DNA of 64,000 nucleotides from Juglans regia (taxonomy: Eukaryota > Streptophyta > Magnoliopsida > Fagales > Juglandaceae), in NCBI RefSeq assembly GCF_001411555.2, contig NC_049901.1, forward strand, positions 33,366,838 through 33,430,837, written 5' to 3'. Both the position numbers and the translations under genes were made by a program. The stretch's first letter is position 1. The number at the start of each line of letters is the position of its first letter. Shown here one piece after another: positions 50,585 to 60,589 of the stretch. A model generated the notes under the pieces. That model saw nothing but the letters and a program-made list of their open reading frames with translations. It was not told the origin of the DNA and did not search any database.

Positions 50585-51265
50585 CCCATGAGGGATCTCT
50601 AGGGAAGAGGGAGAGAGCCCGATTAGGCCCAACAACCCTCCTCTAAAAGGAGTCAATGGGCCTCTACAGAGTACTCGACCCACGAGCAAAACCCACCAAG
50701 GAAGCAACCATCGTGTGGGAAAAGCAGATGGTAGAGGTAGATGAGACTCGCCGTCTTTACACCCCCCAATGGCACCCAACCCTCGAGAACCTGAGCAGGC
50801 AGGTGGGCGAGAGATACGAGGAACACTCGATCTCCTGACAACAGAGATGAAGAGGCTTAACAATGAACATTTGCGGGATAAAGTAAGTTAGGGAGCCATG
50901 CCGCATTAAAGACGCCACTCCCCGAACTCTACGCCGCATTAATGGAGCCATCCCATGAGTCACGCCGCATTATAGGATTTTGACTAGATGAACAGTTGAA
51001 GTGACATGAACTCTTTGAGGCAAGGTATGGGCTGTCCCTGCCCAAAAACCTAGTATAAAACCTACCACTCAAGTACGAAGAACTCTCTCTGATTCTTGAA
51101 AGCTCTTGCACAAACTACTAGAGAGATATACTGACTTAAGCATCGGAGACTCCCCGGCCTCCACCAAGCCCCCCACTCTCTGTGTTTTCTTAAGTGTGCA
51201 GGTGAAAGGCCCAAGATCCGAGTTGCTGGAACCCGGCCTAAAGGTGTACGAAACACAACATTAAC
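50585..51265 (+). mobile_element. LTR-retrotransposon remnant
   Basis: This block has the composition and motifs of a Ty3-type long terminal repeat: repeated GCCGCATTA in a U3-like part (50900-50980), a TATA-like GTATAAAACC (51053-51062), CTCTCTCTGATTCTTGAAAG, and ACTGACTTAAGCATCGGAGA before the end. About 290 bp of GC-richer internal-like DNA precede it. No partner LTR, primer site or pol frame is present. Borders are approximate. Confidence 0.55.
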
Positions 51266-53455
51266 AATCTAGGTCATTTGCTGTCTATCCATATAATGCA
51301 TACAGCTCTAGTTTTTGGTAGGGCTGGTTCGATGGCTCTATACGAATTAGCAGTTTTTGACAAAATTACAGCTTCCACATTCAACATTGCTCTTAGTGGG
51401 ATTGAGAGCATCAAAGTATAGAACATAAGTTGGACACAACACAATCTCCAAGGATTTTAGAAGGTAGCTGAGATTTAAAAGAATAAATAATAATCAAAGT
51501 GCATAAAAACATTCAGAGACCTCTCAATGGATGATTTAAGATATATGGAAAAGGTAACATTTCGGCCTGTCAATGATAACATAAAACCTAATGATCATCT
51601 AGTTGGTAAGACTAGTCCAACCCTTCCCATAAACATACACATGGAAACAAATGCAACTCAATTGAAATCAAACAACTATTGTAGGGTCTAAGATATCACT
51701 CCTCTAAGAGCACTGGCAATGGACTAGCCATTGCCAAGTTAAAGTCTAATTTGCATCTGATTTTGAGATAAAATCTCTGGCATTGAAATCGGCAAAGTCA
51801 TATTTTTCTAATTTTAGCTACAGTAAAATCCCCACGCTCGCTATATTTGGCGAGTACTTGTAGAAGGAGCAAACATGTATTTTATTGTTTCCGCTCTCGT
51901 GTTTTCCATTTCCCTCATATTTGCCCTCGTCTCACCCCCTCGTCTATTTGCCCTCGTCTCGCCCTCGTCTCTTCGCCCTCGTCTAACCTTTGCATCTCGT
52001 CTTTTCCCCTTTCCCTCGCCCTTTTTTTTTTTGCAGCTCCATCGCGGCTTCTCTCTCTCGCTCTTCTCTCCGTTTGCCATTTTCTTTTTCTGAAACTCCT
52101 CTCCCTCAATCGATTTTCTCTCCTTTCGTGGGTCGATCTTCAACGGTTGTGCAATTTCCCCTCTCGCTTTCTCTGTCGGCTTGGCTCAAGAACGCGACAC
52201 TCTCTCTCGGTTTGGGTTGGTAAGACTACCAAAACTTTATTTGGGTAAGCTTTTCATTGTCGATTTTGAGTATGAATTTGTGAATTTGTGAAATGGGTAT
52301 GAATTTGTGGGACAGAAGGTTATTATCGTTGCTGATTTGTATTGATGAATTTTTATTGAGTAATTTGTGAATTTGTGAAATGAGTATGAATTTGTGTATT
52401 GAGTATTTTGAGTATGAATTCGTGTCCAGCCAAACCTCCTTTCAGATTCTTAGAGCTGAGAGGCCGTATTTTTTTTTGAATTTGTGTTTTCGGTAACTAC
52501 AATCTGTTGTAGTTATTAGAGTTGGTGTTGCTGTTTTCTGAAGTTGGTTGCTTGGTTCTGTATTGTTGTTGTTGTTGTTGCTGTTTTCTGAAGTTGGTTG
52601 CTTGGTTTGGTAACTACAATCCGTTGTTTTATGTGTGTATGTAGTAGTATATTTATGTGGGTAATGGCTTGGATGCTACATTAACGTTTGTGGCTATCTT
52701 GATCGATAGTTGCTTTCAATACGATTTGATCCCGAAAACACCACATATATTATTTGTTACAATTGTTAAGACACTTATAAAAAAACAAGTATATGTATGT
52801 GGGTATGTATGCATTTCTTTATGTGTAGAAGCTAAATCCTAATATTTTCTGCATGTATAACATGATTTGCTACTGATAAAAAAGAGATGAGTAGATAATA
52901 TTGATTTGTGAGCATGCCTATTATTGTTTAGATAATATTGATTTAGATTGAGTAGAACATTAACACCAACACATCCAACCAAAAACAGAGATGAGTTTGC
53001 TGTTCTTTGCATAACAGATGAGGAATAAAAGTTGTTTGCTGTTCTTCTTTGCAAACAAGAACACAGAGTTACCTGCCAAGAGGAAATGAAACTTAATGGA
53101 CTTTATTGAAAGTAGGCAGTTGTTGTTAATTAATCATCACTGAATTAAGAGTGGAAAATCCTAGAAACTTACCCAACTTACCCATGTTGGAGTTTTTGTG
53201 CTTATATTTTCCATTTCTTTTCAAACTACCTAGAAATTATTATTGGTATTTGTTCACATTCTTCTCTCTCTCTTCTATGTGCATTCTCTGAAAATAGATA
53301 CCCCACTAAATGGATGTTTGCTGCTTATGGACAATATATAATATCATATATATTATGGAATGGATGTATGCTGTTTTAAAATTTTCAGATTACAAAATAA
53401 CCCTTGTACCTCTTATTCCTTTGGTTTTCATTATTCAATTTCCTTTGTTTATGCA

Positions 53456-53600
53456 ATATGATGCTGAGATACTTGATGATGCTAAGATACTGCAACATTC
53501 CATGAGGAAGTTTGAGGCAAAGATGATGCTGCTAGATCTAAGTGGCATGAATGCCATGCAGCAGCAGTATTTCGGCCATATTCAACTCAAGATTTTTTAG
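53456..53600 (+). pseudogene. Remnant of the element's accessory ORF (tentative)
   Basis: The frame YDAEILDDAKILQHSMRKFE, followed by MMLLDLSGMNAMQQQYF and a stop, has the charged-helix-then-DLSxMxxxQxxYF layout of the C-terminal segment of trihelix/NAM-associated proteins carried by plant PIF-type elements. Upstream exons are not recognisable. The match is by memory of the family pattern. Confidence 0.4.
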
Positions 53601-54115
53601 CAGTTTTGGCTACTTCTGATCTGATATGGAGTAATTAGTGGACTGTATTGGCTACTTGTGATCTGATATGGAGTAATTAGTGGACTATATATGTACTTGT
53701 GATCTGATATGGAGTAATTAGTTGACTGTATTGGCTATTTGTGAACTGTTTTTGGGATAATTTGTGGACTGTTTTAGCTCATTTGTGGACTGTATTGGGA
53801 TAATTTGTGGACTGTATTGGGTATTTGTGATCTGTTTTGGATAATTTATGGACTGTTTTAGCAATTTGTGAACTGTTTTGAGGTAATTAGTGGATTACTT
53901 TGACAATTTGTGGACTGTTTTGGGTATTTGTGATCTGTTTTGGATAATTTATGGACTGTTTTAGCAATTTGTGAACTGTTTTGAGGTAATTAGTGGACTG
54001 CTTTGGCAATTTGTGGACTGTTTTGGAATTTTCTGGACTGTTTTGGATAATTTATGGACTGTTTTAGCAATTTGTGAACTGTTTTGGATAATTTATGAAC
54101 TGTTTTGGCATGTTT
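53600..54115 (+). repeat. GTGGACTGTTTTGG minisatellite
   Basis: About 20 diverged units of 18-24 bp (ATTTGTGGACTGTTTTGG and variants with GAACTG or GATCTG). A higher-order block of roughly 107 bp is visible: GGGTATTTGTGATCTGTTTT recurs at about 53818 and 53925 with the same units following. Confidence 0.85.
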
Positions 54116-54467
54116 GTTGGATTCAACCACAATTCTAAATGTAAATGTTGGGTAGAAGAAATGTTGGTATGTTTGTATATGTGATTGTTGGGTGAATGGT
54201 TGACAAAATATATTTATTGAATAATTAGGTTGAGAGAAAAAATAATTGAAAAATAATAATTTTATTTATTAATAAAGTTATTAATTAATATATCAAATGT
54301 ATTTGTAAAATATAAAAAAAAAAAATATTAAAATATATAATATTTTATTATTATTTGGACTTTAAGATAGCTAGTCCAATGTGGACTAATCTAACTACAA
54401 GTCCATATTATAGCCAAAATCTAACATTCTAGCTAAATTTTAGACTAGGCCATTGCCAATGCTCTAA

Positions 54468-55311
54468 TGGTAGCTCAAAGGAGCAAATACAAAAATGTGT
54501 TCTCAGTTTAAAAGACCTGATACGATATTACGTGTCACTTTGAATCCTGCATTGCAGATCAAGATCTAGGTCAACATGGACATCAATAATCTCTCTTGTT
54601 TCCCATTTTGGAATTATAACCGGTTTGCCAACACAAAAAAAAAAAAATAGGGAGAAAAAAGCACAAAGCAAACCAATTATAATAGTATTCAAGAAACCAC
54701 ATAAATAATCTCAACCTCTGTGTAAGCAAAGGTAGAGTGGGGTACAAGGTAGTACAAGTCCTGCTAGTTTAAACTTTTGTCAAGTTCATGTCTATTTTGA
54801 AGTTGTCAGTAGCTAAATGAATCCGCTGAAGTTTGTCCATACACAACAAGCTTCTTCAACATGAGAATTCTCTCAAGTGTATTTACAATCTGAATTCCAT
54901 TTTACAAAGCATGGGGAGGTCCCAATCAGCCAATAGACAATAACCGGATAAGTTAAATCCTACTTGAATAAAAATTGTTACAATAATGATGCAAAAATTA
55001 AAATGTTGAATTCTTGGGATTCTTGAAACTGTGCCATAGATGAATAACCAATCCAGGAGGTTGCCCATTCAATGGAAGGCCCAAACTCACTTGAAAGATA
55101 AGTGAGTGCGGATGAAAAGGATTAGCCAGAGAGTGATGCATTTAGAAATTTGTCATGATTTATTTTTTGGTAGACTTGAAGTTGGTGATACATGCATGTC
55201 AATGAGTTTATTATTCAACAGATTCAGCTTCTGCATAAAGAAATGTCTAACAAAGCATGGTACAATGCAAGAAAAATAGTCATTCTAATATGCATTATGA
55301 GCCCACTTACC
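54468..55311. other. Spacer downstream of the PH-like gene
   Basis: It contains the 3' UTR of the minus-strand gene (perhaps including a UTR intron, because a GTAAGT donor follows the stop codon). Otherwise no gene or element is recognised. Confidence 0.5.
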
Positions 55312-57392
55312 TCAATCTATTGGTTCTGATGTTTGAGACTGCTGGTCCTCAATTAAGGTTTGAATTCTCTGTGATAGAATACATATGATAAGAATAGGGA
55401 GCATTCCAAACTTATAGAAAATAGGATTTTGTTCTGGTTTTCTACCTTCACTGAATTTCCAACCTCCTCCAGTTTTTGTAGTAGTACTTGCTCCCCAAAA
55501 TGAGGAAAAGAATCGTGCCTTAAAGATTTTGATGGGGACCCCTGCAGTCCATGCAAAGAGACATATATTAAAAGAATGGAGAGAGAGAAAGAGATGAAGT
55601 GTTGAAAAATACAAACATAATTTAAATTATTATCAGACCAAAAATTGAGCTTGTAATTGTATCCAGCAGTATCTAAGCATATCATGAATGACCTACCCTT
55701 AGATTGGGAGTGTCTTCAACTGTGGAAACCGGTCTAGAGAAAACCTCACTTCTCATATTCGCGAGATGAATAAGAACAGCCTGAAAAGGGCACCAAGGGA
55801 GACAGAGGAATTTGTATCCATCAACCTGAAGTCACCAGACAAAGGTGATATGTAACAAGAAATACCTTTCTGAAAGCGCTTGGATCTGCAACTCCCTGGA
55901 TTTGAACATCATCACTTGGAGGCCGTCTTACACCAGCATTTTCAATTCTAAGAGAGTAGACACCAAAGAGGGATTGCAAATATCCTGATAATAAAAATAA
56001 ATATTTCCAAAATGTTACCAGCAAAAATGTACTCGAGAACCTAGGTTGTAAATTTAAATTCCCAGATATATGTATTATGTATGCACCTAGATCTGAAGGG
56101 TAAAAGCTGCAAGAACAGTTGAAGGTCTGTCCATTCATGAGCAGCCAGGTTCTACCAACTCAATTTGTAACAACCGGTAGGTCAGAGTCAACCAAATTTA
56201 AATTTTCTGACAATATAAACTGCTATCGTCTTGTAATTCTAACTATTCCAGTATACCGTGAGCTGGGAAGTCACTCCTCATTAGCCAATATTTGATCTTT
56301 TTTCTCTCTATCTTTTGGGCCAATACATAGCAATTAGCAATTACTTTCTCTTTTTTGAATGGCACCGGGTGTCTAGGAACAACATCCTGACTAATCCCGA
56401 TGGTGCATAGGCCCTCGGCAAGAAGTTTCCCACAAGTGCACTTGGGAAATTCAAGGAAAAAATCCCCCAGTCCGATGGCCCCTAAAAATTGTTTGTGCTC
56501 AAGGAGATTTGAACCTTAGACTTGGGGGTAGCATACCCCTAAGCCTTGGCCTTTACCACTTGAGTCAACCCCTCGGGCAATTAGCAATTACTTAATCCTA
56601 CTTAAAGTCCTAGTTTGTAAAATCAATCAACCGCAGTATTTTGATAAAATTTGTCGCGAATTTGAGATAATGTAGAAGTATAGTGCCAACACATTACCTT
56701 GTTCAATGACAAGGTCGGCAACTGAAGGTAACAAGACATGCTTCTCTTTCTTCAACACTCCAAAGCATGGAAATGGTACTGGCTTTGTGACCTGACCAAA
56801 AGAAACAGTATTACTTAATGGCATCCAAACTCCATCAGATAGGACTGAACAATTTTCACAAGTCACTAATAATCCCTTTACGTGAAAAACGATGAAACAA
56901 AAATCCACAGATTAGACAACATGTTGCTGAGTACTAAAAAGAACTCTGCGAAGAAATTCGACCACCATAACTGATATAAGTAAATACATTTCATCGAATT
57001 GAATTCTCGTGTTAATTTGCATGTGATCTTAAAAAAGTATAAAATAATGAAACAAATTGGAAGAGGATTTGCTGATTTACTTTATATACTATGGAGTTTT
57101 GAGTTAGATAGAGCTTTCTGGAGCCGATATCTTTGCGGAGTATATATCTCCGCACAGGTAGATAAAGAAGCATGAAAAAGCCGATTCCCCAGGCCAGTAT
57201 CAGAAGCAAGGAGTAGAGAACCCACTGAGCAGTTTGATACTTGACATAATTCTCTTCCATCTCCTGGAACGACGCCGTATACAGGACCGTTTCTTCTTCT
57301 GCCTCCGTTACCAGCTCCTCCTGAGAACCAGCACGGGACAATAGACCTCTCTCCAAGCTGTCAATTTCTTCAACTTCATTTTCAGTTGCCAT
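55312..57392 (-). CDS. Membrane protein with bPH-like core, uncharacterised
   Basis: Six exons: 57392-57081, 56791-56698, 55984-55866, 55780-55697, 55541-55446 and 55368-55312; 253 residues, all phases consistent. The acidic N-terminus (residues 1-50) is followed by a hydrophobic segment at about 57-79 (WVLYSLLLILAWGIGFFMLL), a basic edge (PVRRYILRKD) and a beta-rich part (KLYLTQNSIVYKV, PFPCFGVLKKEKHVLLPSV, SLFGVYSLRIENAG). That order is the layout of bacterial-type PH (bPH_2) membrane proteins. The C-terminus is helical and polar (FGEQVLLQKLEEVGNSVKRI). The ATG at 57392 gives the plausible start; the frame is open 24 codons further upstream, but that stretch looks like leader. Function unknown. 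A GTAAGT donor begins one base after the stop codon, suggesting a 3' UTR intron. Intron 2 carries a SINE. Confidence 0.88.
56347..56577 (-). mobile_element. Au-type SINE in intron 2 of the PH-like gene
   Basis: The minus strand shows GTTGACTCAAGTGGTAAAGG, a B-box GGTTCAAATC-like stretch, GATTAGTCAGGA and CACCCGGTGCCATTCAAAAAA. An exact 16-bp duplication CAATTAGCAATTACTT lies at 56331-56346 and 56578-56593. Confidence 0.92.
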
Positions 57393-57817
57393 CAACTGGG
57401 GCTTTAAATCCACCGAAACAAGAAAACGAAAACCACTGTGCAATTTGTTTTCACAAATCCACAATTCTGCAAAACCCTAAATCACCGGAAAAAGGAGTAG
57501 CGCCAAGATCCAAAAATCAGAGTTCCATAATTAATGGAATCTCAAGTACAAGGAAAGTGGGGAGAGCTATGAAAAGCTTTACCCGATCAATGCTCTAATT
57601 TCAAACGGGCAGTCTTCACAGCTTCATAACGATTACCGGGCTTATCTGGGCCTGTTCATAGACCCGGATCCGGTTGGTTGGTTACTGGTTAGTCAAAGAC
57701 CCGGACCCGGACCCGGACCCGGAATTAAGTATAAGAACGACGTCGTATGTAATTCAGGATTGTACTTAAAAGCCTCCGGTCGCCCTAAAGTTTTACAGAA
57801 AAAAGAAGGTTTTAGTA
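57393..57817. promoter_or_regulatory. Shared divergent promoter of the PH-like and RH17 genes
   Basis: 425 bp separate the two ATGs. It contains a telo-box AAACCCTAA (57472-57480), a site II motif TGGGCC (57647-57652), four tandem CCCGGA hexamers (about 57699-57722) and a palindrome ACGACGTCGT (about 57736-57745) with a bZIP-type GACGTC core. Telo-box plus site II is a common pair upstream of plant ribosome-biogenesis genes, which suits an RNA helicase. Confidence 0.6.
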
Positions 57818-57954
57818 ATGGCGACGAAGAAGAGCGAAAAACCCAGCAAAGAATCAAAGACAAAGAGCAAGGAAGAACACAAGGAAAGCGAGATATTCGC
57901 GTCATGCTCTTTCTCCAGCCTCGGCCTCCACGCCACCTTATGCGACGAGCTCCG

Positions 57955-57994
<40 letters not shown>

Positions 57995-60384
57995 GCGAGA
58001 TATCTGTGAAATTTAGGAAGAAAAAACTTTTTTATGCTGGATTTTCTGGGTTAAATTAGCTTAATTGTCGCAAACACACGGCTTTTCTGTGAGCAGAAAG
58101 GATGGACTTCGAAGCTCCGACGCTGGTACAGGCCCAAGCGATTCCAGTTATTCTCTCTGGCCGTCATGTGTATCCTTATTCTTGCTCTTTTCTGTTTCCT
58201 TTGTTGTGACGTTTGTGTTTGTGTTCTTTAATCAAGCATTTTTTTAGACTTGTTAATGCTGCTACTGGAACGGGCAAAACTGTTGCGTATTTGGCTCCTA
58301 TTATTCACCAATTGCAGGAGCACGAACCTCGTATTCAGCGGTCTGATGGGACTTTTGGTACGTTTTTTCATTAATGGAGGGTTACCCAGTCTCATGCCCT
58401 GTAATTGTGCATGTTATTTTATTATTATTATTATTATTATTATTGTTATTGTTACTGTTACTGTTGTTGTTATTGTTGAGCTTTCTTTGTTATGTTTTTC
58501 AAGGGACACGCAAATGAGCTGCGTGGGATTCAAACCCAGGCACTGTGCGGAGAAAACTAGCTTATCAGTAGTTCTATTTTTGGTTATGAAAATCGCCATT
58601 TGAGTTTTTAGTTGCTTTCGCCCAGTCAGATTTGCTGAATCGCTGAATAAGCCATATCAATGGGAAAAACTTTACAATGAGTTTGGAATTTTATTTTTCT
58701 TGGTTCAAAGGGTTTGTAATCTAACATATTGGGGATTCATGTCGAGGCCCCATCCCTTGGAAGCTTATTTGGAGAAATAAGGCTCCCCCTGCTTGGACAG
58801 CATGAGGAAGCGGGGTATAATTGTGGTTAATTGCTGTTGATGTGCAAGAAAAGTGGAGAATCAGTGGATCATATTATTTTCATTGCGAGGTTGCTAACAT
58901 CCTATGGAACATGATCTTTGGCCTCTTTGGGATGGGTTGGGTGATGTCTTCTTGGGTTTTGGAATTTTTAACATAATGTAAGGGCAGTTTGACAACCATA
59001 AATATGCAATTCTGCAAAAGATGATCCGATAGTGTCTATTATGGTATCTATGGAGAGAGAAAAGATGTGGTCTTGAAGATTCTTGGATAATGGTCCCAGA
59101 TGTTTCTCTTTCTATCTTTACTTTTCAAGAATTTCTTGCTCTTTTTCCCTTTGCATGTTAGGTGGATCTCGTATATACTTCTTGTGTACTGTGGAAACAC
59201 ACTATGTGTCATTAATGGAATATTTATCTTAAACGTAAAAAAAGCCCCATGCATCAGTTTTTAATAAGTGTTTAGCAGTAAGGAATTTTGTTAGAAGCAA
59301 TACATGCTACTACTACTTACCTGTCACCACCATTATAGGTTTTTTAATATCTTTTTTGGGTACCTCACCTTTAATTATCTTCTGGTAACAGCGTTGGTCC
59401 TCGTTCCAACGCGGGAGCTGTGCATGCAGGTTTATGAAGTATTGCAAAAGTTATTGCACCGTTTTCATTGGATTGTTCCGGGCTATATAATGGGTGGTGA
59501 GAACAGGTCAAAGGAGAAAGCCAGGCTGCGCAAAGGTAGGAAATCGTGTCTAGTTATGATTTAAGAAATCGTTTTTACTCCTATTATAGAATATTTGAAC
59601 ACAGCCTATAGTAATATGTTGGATTCTTCATGTGGTCCGTTGCAGGCATATCTATACTTGTTGCAACTCCCGGGCGCCTTTTGGACCATTTAAGGCATAC
59701 ATCATCATTCTTGCACACTAACTTGCGTTGGATAATCTTCGATGAAGCAGATAGGTATAGTTTACACTAAAAAATCTGTAGTTAGTATTTTATTTTTCAA
59801 CCAAACTTTTACGGTATTGTTCCAAATCTTTGATGTTTTTGACACTTTTCATGCCTTCATTAGCTTTATCTGGTCTTGACAGGATTTTGGAATTAGGATT
59901 TGGGAAAGAAATAGAGGAAATATTAGATATCTTAGGTTCAAGGCATGATGCGTCCGCTGACAAGGAGATTGCTGAGTCATATATTTCTGATCATCCTAGG
60001 CAGAATGTTCTATTGTCAGCTACCTTAAATGAAAAAGTAAATCATCTTGCCAAAATAAGTTTAGAGAATCCTGTTATGATCGGCCTTGATTACAAGAAAA
60101 TGCAGCCAGTGTTATCATTTAAAGATTTTGGTTCATTGGGATCTGATGCAAATTATGAATTAGAACATCCCGTGAAAATGATGAGCCCTTCAAATGGAGA
60201 TTTTAGAGTTCCAGCTCAATTAGTTCAGAGATATGTGAAAGGTACATACATGTACAAAGTTGGGTTCCACAACATTGTTATGGAAAGGCTCTGATTGAAT
60301 TTTTATGCAGTGTCCTGTGGCTTGCGGCTTGCTGTACTTCTTTCCATTCTAAAGGATCTTCTTGAGAGAGGAACTTCCCAAAAG
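57818..60384 (+). CDS. RH17: DEAD-box RNA helicase, RH17 type, first seven exons
   Basis: ATP-dependent RNA helicase of the plant RH17 group, related to yeast Dbp7, so probably nucleolar and involved in ribosome assembly. Exons: 57818-57956, 58097-58169, 58248-58357, 59392-59535, 59646-59754, 59883-60241 and 60311-60384; 1008 nt, 336 residues, phases consistent. A Lys/Glu/Ser-rich head is followed by the Q-motif region ([16 protein letters not shown]), motif I AATGTGKT (75-82), PTREL (113-117), TPGR (163-166), DEAD (188-191) and SAT (237-239). The helicase C-terminal domain (motifs IV-VI) must lie past the right edge: exon 7 ends at LLERGTSQK, and intron 7 contains only L1 sequence up to 64000. 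The first intron begins with a CT microsatellite. Identification as RH17 is firm from [12 protein letters not shown] and VPGYIMGGE. Confidence 0.95.
57958..57991 (+). repeat. (CT)n microsatellite at the RH17 intron 1 donor
   Basis: The first donor reads GAG then GTCTCTCT; the repeat begins with the T of the GT itself. LON2 in this window has the same arrangement. Confidence 0.95.
58730..59249 (+). mobile_element. 3' fragment of an L1 LINE in RH17 intron 3
   Basis: Broken frames match the zf-RVT end of the copy at 34370-35532 (CCTTGGAAGCTTATTTGGAG, CTGTTGATGTGCAAGAAAAG, GGATCATATTATTTTCATTG). A 3' UTR and an A-rich tail at about 59240-59249 follow. A (TTA)n microsatellite at about 58415-58445 lies upstream in the same intron. 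Confidence 0.8.
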
Positions 60385-60507
60385 GTAAGAGTACAGTTGA
60401 ACTTTTAAACATTTCACCAGTTTATGCATTATGTGAGGTTTTAGATTTTGTATCTCCTAAACGGCTTTACACTGGATTTGGTGGGTATGAAAGTTTAATA
60501 ACGTGTT

Positions 60508-60574
60508 AACTTACTGGTGTATATACTTATTACAAAAAATAAAAAATAAAAATAAAAAACTTACTGGTGTATAT
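60508..60574 (+). mobile_element. 33-nt L1 tail insertion with exact 17-bp duplication
   Basis: AACTTACTGGTGTATAT is present at 60508-60524 and 60558-60574. Between them lie only ACTTATTAC and an AT-rich A tail (60525-60557). Confidence 0.85.
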
Positions 60575-60589
60575 CCTTCTTTGTCACTA

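Larger units (their letters stand above)
51708..54464 (+). mobile_element. 2.76-kb PIF/Harbinger-like element, defective
   Basis: TAA direct repeats (51705-51707 and 54465-54467) flank ends GAGCACTGGCAATGGACTAG and, inverted, GAGCATTGGCAATGGCCTAG. Inside there is a CT-rich stretch like a gene leader (51930-52200), a short duplicated segment (TGCTGTTTTCTGAAGTTGGT twice, 52525-52615), a protein-like segment (53460-53600) and a minisatellite. The 3-bp TTA/TAA duplication and the shared termini with MITEs at 16174 and 43792 point to PIF/Harbinger. No DDE transposase was recognised, so it looks like an internally deleted copy. Confidence 0.75.

Noticed and set aside
51841..52248. Frames of 100-133 codons on both strands
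   Set aside because: They lie in the CT-rich leader-like part of the PIF/Harbinger-like element; low-complexity Ser/Leu/Phe or Arg/Glu strings only.
53600..54115. CRISPR-like array
   Set aside because: Units vary in length and sequence, there are no distinct spacers, and the context is a plant transposon. It is a minisatellite.
58510..58565. tRNA- or SINE-like B-box (inverse of GGGTTTGAATCCCA)
   Set aside because: No A-box at the right distance, no tail and no duplication. A lone B-box-like motif occurs by chance.
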